Below are positions 7,753 through 15,694 of a stretch of DNA of 20,768 bases, piece by piece. The notes below the pieces were generated by a model. That model saw only the letters and a program-made list of their open reading frames with translations, made no database searches and was not told where the DNA came from. The stretch spans positions 1 to 20,768 of the forward strand of contig JADZBZ010000471.1 in NCBI GenBank assembly GCA_020851835.1, written 5' to 3'. Made by a program: the position numbers and the translations under genes. How positions within the stretch are numbered: position 1 is the stretch's first letter; each line of letters opens with the position of its first letter. The stretch comes from Acidobacteriota bacterium (GTDB taxonomy: Bacteria; Acidobacteriota; Vicinamibacteria; Vicinamibacterales; UBA2999).

Positions 7753-10041
7753 ATGACCGTTGTCATTCGTTTCGCCCGGCATGCCGGTATCGTCGCCCTG
7801 TTTGTCGGCGCCGCGCTGGCCGGCACGCTGAGCGGCGTGCTGTTTGCCTACTCCGACGACCTGCCCGAGGTGACGGCCCTCGACAACTACACGCCCAACA
7901 CCATCACGCGGGTCCTGGGCAAGGACGGGCAGCGGGTGGGTGAGTTCGCGGTCGAGCGGCGCACCGTGGTGCACTACGACGACATCCCGGTGACGCTGCG
8001 CCAGGCGATTCTCGCGGCCGAAGACTCCGGGTTCTTCGAGCACGCTGGCCTGAGCATCTCGCGCATGGTGCTCGCGCTGCTGCGCGACATCTTCTCGCGC
8101 GGCAACGTCCCCGGCGGCAGCACGATCACGCAGCAGCTCACTCGCAATCTCCTGCCCCACAGCATCGGGTTCACCTTGGGCGATCGGAGCTGGGAGCGGA
8201 AGATCAAGGAATCGCTCCTCGCCATGCAGATCGAGAAGCGTTACAGCAAGCCCGAAATCTTCACGCTGTACTGCAACCAGATCTACTTCGGCCACGGCGC
8301 GTACGGCGTCGAGTCGGCCTCACAGCTCTACTTCCGCAAGCACGCGCGGGAGCTGACGCTCGAGGAGGCCGCGCTCATTGCGGGCATCATCCAGGCCAAC
8401 GTGCGTCAGAGCCCCTACGTGAATCCCGACGCGGCGCTCCGGCGGCGCAACTACGCCCTCGATCGCATGGCGGCGGAAGGCTTCATCACCACGGCCGAGG
8501 CCGCCGCCGCGCGCGCCAGGCCCATCGTCGTGGCCGGCGATCCGAACGGCGACGGCAGTCCGGCACCGTATTTCCTGGAGGAGGTGCGCAAGTACCTCGA
8601 AGCCAAGTATGGCGCCAAGGCGCTCTACGAGAGCGGGCTCACCGTGCGTACGCCGCTCGATCTGTCGCTGCAGCAGGCGGCCAATCGTGCCGTGGACCGC
8701 GGGCTGCGTCGCGTCGACAAGCGGCGCGGCGTGTTCCGGAAGCCCGCGCGTAACGTGCTGGCCGAGAAGCACACGCTCGAGACGTTCCGCCACGAACGCT
8801 GGAGCCGCCCGATGGCCGACGGCGACATCGTCCCGGCGGTAGTGATCTCGGTCAGCGACGCGACGGCCCATGTGCGGGCGGGCCACCTGTCGGGCGACAT
8901 CACCCGCGACGGGTTCCGGTGGACGCGCAAGGCGAAGGCGACCGACCTGGTGAAGACCGGCGATCTGGTCGAGGTGGAGCTGTCGAAGGTGGACGAGGCG
9001 CGCGGCACCGCCGCGATGTCTCTCGAGCAGGCGCCGGTGCTCGAAGGCGCGCTTGTGGCGCTGGACAACCGCACGGGCGAAGTGATGGCCATGGTCGGCG
9101 GCTACAGCTTCGCTCGCAGCAAGTTCAATCGCGCCACGCAGGCGTTCCGGCAGATGGGCTCGACGGTGAAGCCCATTTTGTACACGGCCGCCATCGACCG
9201 CGGCCTCACGCCCGTGACGCTCCTCGAGGATGTGCCGACCTCCTTCAATGCGGGTGAAGGCCAGCCGCCGTACACCCCCGGCAACTACGACCGCAAGTTC
9301 GAGGGGACGATGACGCTCCGCCGGGCGCTGGAGCAGTCGCGCAACGTCCCGGCGGTGAAGGTCATCGACATGCTCGGGCCCGCACAGGTGGCGGCCTACG
9401 CGCAGCGCTTCGGCTTCTCACAGCCCTTCCGGCCATTCCTCTCGATGGCGCTCGGCGCCCAGGAAGTGTCGCTCATCGAGCTCACGAGCGCATTCTCGGT
9501 CTTTCCGAACCACGGCATCCGGATGGCGCCGTTCTCGGTGCTGTCGATTACCGACCGCGAGGGCACGTTGCTCGAGGAGAACCAGCCCGCGCCCCAGGAT
9601 GCCATTCGCGCCGACACAGCCTATGTGATGACCAATCTCCTGCACGGCGTCGTGCTGCGCGGGACCGGCGCCGCGGCGAATGCGCTCAAGTGGCCCCTGG
9701 CTGGCAAGACGGGCACCGTGGACGACTACACGGACGCGTGGTTCGTGGGCTTCGATCCGAACATCACGGTTGGCGTCTGGCTGGGGCACGACGAGAAGAA
9801 GCCCATCGGACCGAGCGAGACGGGCACGACGGCCGCCCTGCCCATCTGGATGGACTTCATGAAGGATTACCTGGACCTGCGCGCCGACCGCGAACATCCG
9901 CCCGACTTCGAGGCCCCTGGGAACATCGTGTTCATGACGGTGGACCGGACCACCGGGGAACCCGTAACCGACGGCGCGGCCAACGCGTTCTCGGAGGCGT
10001 TCCTGTCGGGCACCCAGCCGCTGGCGTCGCCGCGAGAGTGA
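7753..10041 (+). CDS. mrcA: Class A penicillin-binding protein, PBP1A family (bifunctional peptidoglycan synthase)
   Basis: 762 residues from ATG 7753. A single N-terminal membrane segment (about 8-30) anchors it in the inner membrane with the rest periplasmic. The GT51 glycosyltransferase domain (about 55-235) has E90-D-S-G-F-F-E-H-A-G with the catalytic Glu and GGSTITQQLTRNLL. A central segment at about 355-420 (PAVVISVSDATAHV, DLVEVELSKV) looks like the OB-like insert of PBP1A. The transpeptidase has S470-T-V-K473, S529-R-N531 and K652-T-G-T655, all complete, so both activities should be present. It would polymerise lipid II and cross-link peptidoglycan and be inhibited by beta-lactams. 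It is divergent from dnaK and convergent with prfB, so it is probably monocistronic. The symbol is by family resemblance. Confidence 0.95.
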   Translation: MTVVIRFARHAGIVALFVGAALAGTLSGVLFAYSDDLPEVTALDNYTPNTITRVLGKDGQRVGEFAVERRTVVHYDDIPVTLRQAILAAEDSGFFEHAGLSISRMVLALLRDIFSRGNVPGGSTITQQLTRNLLPHSIGFTLGDRSWERKIKESLLAMQIEKRYSKPEIFTLYCNQIYFGHGAYGVESASQLYFRKHARELTLEEAALIAGIIQANVRQSPYVNPDAALRRRNYALDRMAAEGFITTAEAAAARARPIVVAGDPNGDGSPAPYFLEEVRKYLEAKYGAKALYESGLTVRTPLDLSLQQAANRAVDRGLRRVDKRRGVFRKPARNVLAEKHTLETFRHERWSRPMADGDIVPAVVISVSDATAHVRAGHLSGDITRDGFRWTRKAKATDLVKTGDLVEVELSKVDEARGTAAMSLEQAPVLEGALVALDNRTGEVMAMVGGYSFARSKFNRATQAFRQMGSTVKPILYTAAIDRGLTPVTLLEDVPTSFNAGEGQPPYTPGNYDRKFEGTMTLRRALEQSRNVPAVKVIDMLGPAQVAAYAQRFGFSQPFRPFLSMALGAQEVSLIELTSAFSVFPNHGIRMAPFSVLSITDREGTLLEENQPAPQDAIRADTAYVMTNLLHGVVLRGTGAAANALKWPLAGKTGTVDDYTDAWFVGFDPNITVGVWLGHDEKKPIGPSETGTTAALPIWMDFMKDYLDLRADREHPPDFEAPGNIVFMTVDRTTGEPVTDGAANAFSEAFLSGTQPLASPRE

Positions 10042-10078
10042 GCCACCGTCGAGTGCGGCACGGTTCCCGTGCGGCTCA
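10039..10078. terminator. Nested palindrome between convergent PBP and prfB genes
   Basis: Outer arms TGAGCC (10039-10044) and GGCTCA (10073-10078) include the TGA stops of both genes. An inner perfect 6-bp hairpin GCACGG-TTC-CCGTGC spans 10058-10072. No T-tract is present. The arrangement echoes the palindrome at 228-266. Confidence 0.45.
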
Positions 10079-11216
10079 GCCGTCCGTCTCGGCGTCGGTG
10101 GGCACCCCGAGCGTCCCCGAGGCCTTCTGCATCAGATAGGTCTTGATGAACGGCTCGACGTCGCCGTCCAGCACCTTGTAGACCTGACCTTCCTCGTATT
10201 TCGTGCGATGGTCCTTCACGAGCTGATAGGGCTGCAGGACGTAGCTGCGAATCTGCGATCCGAACGCAATCTCCTTCTTCACGCCGCCGATGGTCTCGAG
10301 CCTGCTCTGCTGCTCCTTGAGCTTCAGGTCGTAGAGCCGCGCCTTGAGCACCTTCATGGCGACGTCCCGGTTCTTGTGCTGCGAACGTTCGTTCTGGCAC
10401 GACACCACGATGCCCGTCGGCAAGTGCGTGATCCGGACGGCCGAATCGGTGACGTTGACGTGCTGACCACCGGCGCCGCTCGATCGATAGGTGTCGATTC
10501 GCAGATCCTTCTCCGGGACATCGATCTCGATCTCATCGTCCAGCTCGGGCCAGACATACACCGAGGCAAACGAGGTGTGCCGGCGCGCCGCCTGGTCGAA
10601 CGGCGAGATCCGGACCAGCCGGTGCACGCCGGCCTCGGCGGCCATCAGGCCGAAGGCGTATTCGCCCGTGAGCGTGAAGGTGACACTCTTGAGACCGGCT
10701 TCCTCCCCCGGCTGGTAATCCAGGATGGTGCGCTTCAGACCGCGCCGCTCGGCCCACTTGAGGTACATGCGCAGGAGCATCTCGGCCCAGTCCTGTGACT
10801 CGGTGCCGCCGGCGCCCGGATGAATCGAGACAATGGCGTTGGCGGCATCGTGCTCGCCGCCGAGCATCTTCTTGATCTCGCCGGCCTCGACCTCTGCTTC
10901 GAGGCTATCGAGAGCGCGCGCCAGATCGGCCACGACATCCTCTCCGGCACCGGCCCATTCGATGAGCACGCCGATGTCGTCGATGCGCGTCTTCAGCGAA
11001 TCGCGAAGCTGCGAGTCCTCGCTCACCCGCTGCCGGCGCCGCAGCGCCGCCTGGGCCTCCGTGGGGTTGTTCCAGAAGTCCGGCGCGGCCAGGCGGGCCT
11101 CGAGCCGGCTCAGCTCCTCGTCGAGTCGGGCTTCGTCAAAGATAGCTCCGCATGTCGGCGGCCCGCTTCAGCAGGTCGGTGGAGCGTCGAATCAGGTCGT
11201 CGATGACGAGTGCCAT
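10076..11216 (-). CDS. prfB: Peptide chain release factor 2, with programmed +1 frameshift
   Basis: Two frames joined: a 26-codon leader from ATG 11216 (MALVIDDLIRRSTDLL...MRSYL) ending at TGA 11136-11138, then the +1 frame from 11137 (DEARLDEEL) to TGA 10076, giving 379 residues. The junction reads TAT CTT TGA C, the same as the E. coli autoregulatory site, with a GGAG just upstream. The product has the RF2 stop-recognition tripeptide SPF at 204-206 and the hydrolysis motif GGQ at 249-251, almost the same positions as in E. coli RF2 (365 residues). RF2 releases peptides at UGA/UAA; low RF2 makes the ribosome pause at UGA and shift, so it controls its own level. It overlaps the end of lnt by 25 bases; a GGAG lies 3 nt before the ATG. 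Confidence 0.95.
11135..11151 (-). promoter_or_regulatory. prfB programmed +1 frameshift signal
   Basis: Minus strand GCGGAGCTATCTTTGAC: an internal Shine-Dalgarno-like GGAG, a 4-nt spacer, then the slippery CTT followed by in-frame TGA and C. The last ten bases, TATCTTTGAC, equal the E. coli prfB site. Confidence 0.92.
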
Positions 11217-12655
11217 GGTCTCCAGAGGGCCGCAGCCAGCGCCAGCACCGTCAGGACGATGGCGGCGTGCGCGACGCGGTCTCCCATTGTGGCATAGAGC
11301 GTCCGGGCCTGCACGAACCGCGCCTCGCCGACGACGACGGTGGTCTCGCCCAGCCGTGTGCGCGCGATGACGCGTCCGTACGGATCCACGATGCCCGAGA
11401 TGCCCGTGTTGGCGGCCCGCACCAGATAGCGCCCCTGTTCGATGGCGCGCATGGCCGCCATCTCGAAGTGCTGGAACGGCGCCGACGATTCGCCGTACCA
11501 CGCGTCGTTGGTGACCGTGGTCAGCAGCTCACTGCCCTGCCGTACCGCCTCGCGCATCAGTGAGGGGTAGGTCACCTCGTAGCAGATGGCCGTGCTGGCC
11601 ATGTGGCCGTTCACCGGGAGCATCGTCACGAACGCGCCCGGCGTGAAATCGGACACCGCTTCGACCAGCGGCTTCACGAAGAAGAGCAGGTCCTTGAACG
11701 GCACGTATTCGCCGAACGGCACCAGGTGTATCTTGCGGTACACAGCCGCGGTCGCCCCCCCGCTGTCGAGCATGTAGGCCGAGTTGTAGTAGCGACTCGA
11801 CCCTCCGCGCTCCACCTCGTCGGTCCCGAACAGCAGTGGCACACCGGTACGCTCGACGAACCCGCGGACCAGGGCCTGCCCCACCGGCTCTTCATCGAAC
11901 AGGAACGGGGTCGCCGATTCGGGCCAGATTACGAACTCGGCGCCTTCGGCGATCGCCGTCCGCGTGAGTGCCAGGTACCGATCCACGATCGCCCCGGCCT
12001 TGGCCCCGTTCCACTTGTCTTCCTGCCGGATGTTGGCCTGGACGAGCCCCACCCGCACGGGCGTGCCGGACTCCACCAAGGTGTTGGACGACAGGCGCAG
12101 ACCGCCCCAGATGGACACCAGCGTGACCAGAGCCAGCGTCAGGGCCATCGCCGTGCGCCGGCCCCGGGGAGTGGACACCACCATCAGGGCAAAGCCGACG
12201 TTGATCAGACCGACGAACAGCGACAGTGCATAGACCCCGCCCGCACTGGCCAGTTGGGCAATCGGCAGCAGGGTCACCATGGTGTTGCCGAGGGGAATCC
12301 ACGGGAATCCCCCGAACAGGAAGCCGCGCACGTACTCGAAACTCACCCACGCCGCCGCGCCGAGGGGCAGGCCGGCCCAGCCGATGCAGCGCACGAGTAC
12401 ACCGGTCACGCCTGCGGTCATCGCCACGAAGAGCGACATGTAGAGAATGAGAAGCAGGGTGGTCAGGATGGCCACCGGCCACGGCAGGCCGCCGAAGGTG
12501 CGAACCGTCGCGCCCGTCCAGTAGACCGTGCCAGCGAAGTGCACGGCCCCGGTGAGGAGACCGAGAAGGAACCCGCGGTGAAAGGTGTGGCCGGGCAGCA
12601 CACCGGCGCGCCCTCGCCAGCCACTGAGCGCCACCAGCAGCGGCACGAGGGCCAC
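11192..12655 (-). CDS. lnt: Apolipoprotein N-acyltransferase Lnt
   Basis: 487 residues from GTG 12655, the first standard start codon in frame. The N-terminal half has multiple membrane segments up to about residue 185, followed by a periplasmic nitrilase-fold domain with the catalytic triad E246 (WPESA), K308 (YRKIHLVPFGEYVP) and C358 (ICYE), then a final membrane helix near 462-478. It transfers the third acyl chain to lipoproteins at the outer face of the inner membrane. The frame upstream of 12655, to about 12720, still encodes Lnt-like sequence (ALFSGALLALSFPRYGYG...), so the real protein is probably ~15-22 residues longer, but that stretch has no ATG, GTG or TTG. A CTG at 12700 preceded by GGAG is the best alternative. 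The end overlaps prfB by 25 bases. Confidence 0.93.
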   Translation of the reverse strand: MALVPLLVALSGWRGRAGVLPGHTFHRGFLLGLLTGAVHFAGTVYWTGATVRTFGGLPWPVAILTTLLLILYMSLFVAMTAGVTGVLVRCIGWAGLPLGAAAWVSFEYVRGFLFGGFPWIPLGNTMVTLLPIAQLASAGGVYALSLFVGLINVGFALMVVSTPRGRRTAMALTLALVTLVSIWGGLRLSSNTLVESGTPVRVGLVQANIRQEDKWNGAKAGAIVDRYLALTRTAIAEGAEFVIWPESATPFLFDEEPVGQALVRGFVERTGVPLLFGTDEVERGGSSRYYNSAYMLDSGGATAAVYRKIHLVPFGEYVPFKDLLFFVKPLVEAVSDFTPGAFVTMLPVNGHMASTAICYEVTYPSLMREAVRQGSELLTTVTNDAWYGESSAPFQHFEMAAMRAIEQGRYLVRAANTGISGIVDPYGRVIARTRLGETTVVVGEARFVQARTLYATMGDRVAHAAIVLTVLALAAALWRPWHSSSTT

Positions 12656-12705
12656 GAGCCCGGTGGCGCCGTAGCCGTAGCGGGGAAACGACAGCGCCAG
12701 AAGCG

Positions 12706-12709
12706 CTCC
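12706..12709 (-). promoter_or_regulatory. GGAG ribosome site before a possible CTG start of lnt
   Basis: GGAG at 12706-12709 lies 5 nt before an in-frame CTG at 12698-12700 and 11 nt before a second CTG at 12692-12694. The annotated GTG at 12655 has no Shine-Dalgarno. This supports, without proving, a non-standard start. Confidence 0.3.
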
Positions 12710-12720
12710 GGAGAAGAGAG

Positions 12721-13359
12721 CTAGCGCACGATCCAGGGGTCGAGCTTCTCTTCCTTCTTGAGCCGGGCGGCGACACGATCGGCCTCGCGCTGCTCGTCGA
12801 ACTTGCCGACCCGCACCCGGAAGAGCGGCGGCGCTCCGTCCGACGGGGCGACGACATACGCCTTGTAGCCCTTGCCCGCCAGTCGGCCGGCCAGCGCGTC
12901 GGCGTCGCGGCGTTCCCGATAGGCCGAGACCTGAATCTCGAGGCCGTTGCCCGCGGGCACGACGGCGGCGGCCGGAGCGGCGGCCGGCACGGGCTCCGGT
13001 TCCGCAGCACGGGCGACCGGCTCGCGGCTGGCAGGTGCGGCTGCGGGCTCAGCGACGAGTTTCTCGTCGGCCGGTGCTCCGCCCTCGAGCCGCTCCGGGT
13101 ACTGCAACCGGGGATCGCCGGCAATAGGCTGGCTGCTGCTGCCGGGCTCGGACGTAGTGGGCGGCGGGAGTTCCTCGACGTCCCGGACGGCCGCGGCCTC
13201 AACGACCCCGCCCCGCTCGAGCCACACGCCGCGCCCGACGAGCACACCCGATAGGAAGATCACGACGGTCACCACCGTCGCGGCCATGAACAGAAACACC
13301 AGCTGTTTGCCGTTGAGCTGGATCTCGTGAAACCCGTCGTCCTGCGTTGTCCCAGCCAT
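12721..13359 (-). CDS. SPOR-domain membrane protein
   Basis: 212 residues from ATG 13359; a TTG 15 bases further upstream is a weaker alternative. A short cytoplasmic N-terminus is followed by one membrane helix (about 20-42, LVFLFMAATVVTVVIFLSGVL), then a Pro/Ala/Glu-rich periplasmic linker (~50-140). The C-terminal SPOR-like domain has the two-fold pattern LEIQVSAYRERRDADALAGR and FRVRVGKFDEQREADRVAAR, ending in PWIVR. SPOR domains bind denuded peptidoglycan at division sites (as in FtsN and DedD), so a septal or cell-envelope role is likely. It lies 27 bp after the TPR gene and its stop abuts the Lnt-like upstream reading frame, so it may be translationally linked to lnt. Confidence 0.85.
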   Translation of the reverse strand: MAGTTQDDGFHEIQLNGKQLVFLFMAATVVTVVIFLSGVLVGRGVWLERGGVVEAAAVRDVEELPPPTTSEPGSSSQPIAGDPRLQYPERLEGGAPADEKLVAEPAAAPASREPVARAAEPEPVPAAAPAAAVVPAGNGLEIQVSAYRERRDADALAGRLAGKGYKAYVVAPSDGAPPLFRVRVGKFDEQREADRVAARLKKEEKLDPWIVR

Positions 13360-13377
13360 AAGCGTTTGACCCAACTG

Positions 13378-13386
13378 ATTTTAGCA
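13378..13386 (-). promoter_or_regulatory. Extended -10-like element TG-C-TAAAAT before the SPOR gene
   Basis: On the minus strand TGCTAAAAT lies right after the TPR gene's TAG stop; TAAAAT matches TATAAT at five of six. Start would be about 12 nt before the ATG at 13359. No clear -35 is visible. It could give SPOR-lnt-prfB an internal promoter. Confidence 0.35.
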
Positions 13387-14991
13387 CTACCGCGGGGGCG
13401 GCAGCCGCGCCTTGAGCGCGGCTGCGGGGGCCGAGCGCGGATCGAGCGCCAAGGCTCGGTCCACCGCCTCGCGCGCCTGCAGCGCGTCGCCGAGCGCGAG
13501 GTACGCCTCGGCCAATACCGTGTGCGCCTCGGCGGTCTCATCGCTCCAGATGGCAATCTTCAACGCCAGGACGGCCTCGTCGGCACGCCCGTTACGCAGA
13601 TGCACGCGCCCCAGGAGCACGTGGGCGGAGGCGAGATAAGGGGACAGGTACAAGGCACGTCGCAGCTCGCGCGCCGCCTCGCCGTCGGCCTCGCGATCGT
13701 AAGCCCGCCGCGCCGCGTCGAGGTGGAAGGCCGCCAGTTGCGCTTGCTCCCGCTGCCCGGAAGAGGCGATGAACGCGTCCACGCGGGCCGAGGGACGGTC
13801 CAGCCGTTCGCGCAGCCGTTCGAGGCCATGCGGGATGAGCTCGCCCCCGGCCAGGGCCCGCGCCTCCCATGCTGCGTAGCGCGACGACAGCCGCCGCGCC
13901 AGCTCGCGTTCCCGAGCGGCCTCGGCCGGCGCGCCGATGCGCTGCAGGGCGGCGCTCAGCACGAAGTGGGCGTCGCCATCCGCCGGATCACGCCGGACGG
14001 CCTCGCGCAGCCAGTACGCGGCTCCGTTGGGGTCCTTCTCGAGCCAGTAAGCGTAGCCGAGGTTGAAGAAGTAGTCGGCTTCGGCCGGAGCAATTCCGGT
14101 CGCCTGGCTGAAGTAGTAGGTTGCCCGTCCGGTCTGCGCCGACGCGCCCCGCCGGAGCTGCACGACTCCGAGCGCGTTGGACACGTCGGCCCGGCTGCCT
14201 TCCTGCTGCAAGGCACGCAGCGTCGTGAAGGCATCGTCGAAGCGCTGCAGATGGAGTTGCGAGATCGCCGCCGCGTACTGCGCGTCCTGCCGGAGGGGGC
14301 CGGCCGTCACTCCCGAGGCGCTGGCCAGTGCCCGCAAGTGCGCACCTTGCGCCGAGTGCAGCTCCCACAGCGCCAGACGTGCGGCGTCGTACGCGGGCGC
14401 CGCTTCGATGGCCTGCTCGAAATAGCCCTGGGCCGCCGCGGGTGTCTCCGCCACCAGCCCCCGCGTGAACAACTCGAAAGCCGCCAGCGATGGTGGCCGC
14501 TGCAGGGCATTGTCCGAGGCGGATTCGACAAGACCCGCCGCGATTCGTGACGTGAGTGCGAACAGCTCACCCGGCGCACCGCGCGCGCTGATTTCGGGCG
14601 ACAGGCGTCCGTTGTCGAGCCGCACCACGCGCGCGCTGATCACCAACTGGTCATCCTCGAGCGCAAGCCGTCCGGTAACAATAGCCGACGCTCCGACGGC
14701 ATGGCCGACCTCGATCGCCGACGCCCGGCTCAGGGCAGCCGTGACCGGCAACTGCAGACGCTCGTATGCCAACACGCGCTCGTCGCGGGTCACGGTCTCA
14801 ACACCGCTTGCCGCGATCCGGTCACCGAGCAAGAGGGCGACGCCCTCGCGCATCCAGTGCAGCCGCGAGATGGCCTGGGGATTCTCGAACGGGAGCACGA
14901 CGGCAACCACTCCGGCGCCGATGGGCACGCTGGCCATCGGCGTTGGCTGGGCTACGACCAGGCTCGCCGCCAGCACCAGCCGGATCGTCAT
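13387..14991 (-). CDS. Exported TPR protein with TolB-N/adenylate-cyclase-associated-like N-terminal domain
   Basis: 534 residues from ATG 14991. The ATG overlaps the stop of the upstream gene as ATGA, and it gives a signal-peptide-like start (MTIRLVLAASLVVAQPT); the longer open frame overlaps that gene. Residues ~25-160 contain VAVVLPFEN, a Gly-Val-x-x-Val-x-R stretch, AIEVGHAVGASAIVTGRL and LVISARVVRLDNGRLS. This is the pattern of domains resembling TolB-N found with TPR proteins (VAVLPFEN... ADYVLEGSV... ARLVD). The rest is helical tetratricopeptide repeats, clearest at ADYFFNLGYAYWLEKDPNGAAYWL, AHVLLGRVHLRNGRADEAVLALKIA and AHTVLAEAYLALGDALQAREAV, so it likely binds protein partners in the periplasm. 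No enzymatic motif is seen. Confidence 0.75.
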   Translation of the reverse strand: MTIRLVLAASLVVAQPTPMASVPIGAGVVAVVLPFENPQAISRLHWMREGVALLLGDRIAASGVETVTRDERVLAYERLQLPVTAALSRASAIEVGHAVGASAIVTGRLALEDDQLVISARVVRLDNGRLSPEISARGAPGELFALTSRIAAGLVESASDNALQRPPSLAAFELFTRGLVAETPAAAQGYFEQAIEAAPAYDAARLALWELHSAQGAHLRALASASGVTAGPLRQDAQYAAAISQLHLQRFDDAFTTLRALQQEGSRADVSNALGVVQLRRGASAQTGRATYYFSQATGIAPAEADYFFNLGYAYWLEKDPNGAAYWLREAVRRDPADGDAHFVLSAALQRIGAPAEAARERELARRLSSRYAAWEARALAGGELIPHGLERLRERLDRPSARVDAFIASSGQREQAQLAAFHLDAARRAYDREADGEAARELRRALYLSPYLASAHVLLGRVHLRNGRADEAVLALKIAIWSDETAEAHTVLAEAYLALGDALQAREAVDRALALDPRSAPAAALKARLPPPR

Positions 14992-15611
14992 GCGACATCC
15001 AGCAGCGACTGGGAGCGGCTCCGCGCGCCCAGGATGTCCACGACGAGGGTACAGGCCGCCGGGATCTCTTCCACGCGCACGGTGGCCTCCACGTCGCAGT
15101 GGGTGAGGCACTCGCGAAAGGCCGCGGCATAGAAGAGGCGCATCGGTGCGGCCGAACTCTGGCGCAGGTATTCGAAGATCGGAGAGCGGATCTCCACCTG
15201 TGCGTGGCCCGTGCGCAACCGCCATTTCACCCTGGAGCGGCCGACCGTCTCGTGCGCCAACGCGCGGCCGAGGCGTAGCGCTGCGCGGGTTCGCAGGCCG
15301 AGCGGCAGGCGCCGAATCAGACCCTTGCGGGCGCCGGAGAGCGCCTCGAAGGCCCATTCGGCCGCGCAGGTACCCGACCGTTCCGGGATGGCGTGATCGT
15401 CTGGCGCCGGCTCACGGTGCAGGAAGCTCAGCACGGCTCCAAGAGGCGCCAGGCCCATGCGGCCGTCACGCAGGCCGGTGGGACTCAGCCAGTTCTCGTA
15501 GAACTCGAGGCGGGCGGGCGCGACATCGGCGATGCCCTGGTGAAGGCTCGCAATCAGCAGACGGCCTATTCCGGCGTCAACCATGTCCGTCAGTTCACTG
15601 TAGAATGCCAA
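14988..15611 (-). CDS. Conserved-looking protein of unknown function (207 aa)
   Basis: 207 residues if translation starts at TTG 15611; the next ATG, at 15584, would remove nine residues. No Shine-Dalgarno is visible for either. No signal peptide or membrane segment is apparent. The N-terminal part (SELTDMVDAGIGRLLIASLHQGI, RLEFYENWLSPTGLRDG, LGAVLSFLHRE) is helical, the middle is basic (ARKGLIRRLPLGLRTRAALRLGR), and the C-terminal part (VEIRSPIFEYLR, RLFYAAAFRECLTHCDVEATVRVEE, CTLVVDI) has helix-then-strand structure with three cysteines. This is faintly reminiscent of V4R-like sensory domains, too weak to name. It is coupled by ATGA to the TPR protein and is first in the minus-strand cluster, divergent from argS. 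Confidence 0.65.
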   Translation of the reverse strand: MAFYSELTDMVDAGIGRLLIASLHQGIADVAPARLEFYENWLSPTGLRDGRMGLAPLGAVLSFLHREPAPDDHAIPERSGTCAAEWAFEALSGARKGLIRRLPLGLRTRAALRLGRALAHETVGRSRVKWRLRTGHAQVEIRSPIFEYLRQSSAAPMRLFYAAAFRECLTHCDVEATVRVEEIPAACTLVVDILGARSRSQSLLDVA

Positions 15612-15612
15612 G

Positions 15613-15624
15613 TGTCCGCGGACA
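15613..15624. repeat. Perfect 12-bp palindrome in the argS divergent intergenic region
   Basis: TGTCCGCGGACA is fully self-complementary and lies just one base upstream of the TTG start at 15611 in the 83-bp gap before argS. It could be an operator for a dimeric regulator, or chance in GC-rich DNA. Confidence 0.35.
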
Positions 15625-15694
15625 TGGCCCGCAGCGACCGACGTGGCGCGTAAGCGTACTGCACGGACACGGTCGAGTCAACGAACCGACACGC

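Noticed and set aside
11603..12724. A 373-codon plus-strand frame opposite lnt, and similar long frames such as 13327-14550
   Set aside because: Composition is His/Arg/Gln-rich without motifs, and the opposite strand encodes recognised proteins.
12715..12735. A -1 frameshift fusing the SPOR protein to lnt
   Set aside because: The lnt frame is in -1 relative to the SPOR stop, but no slippery heptamer is present before the TAG (GGATCGTGCGC), so fusion is not supported.
13381..13389. TTAGCACTA resembling the left half of a CIRCE element
   Set aside because: No GAGTGCTAA-like right half lies 9 bases away, and the sequence is the end of the TPR gene plus the TAAAAT element.
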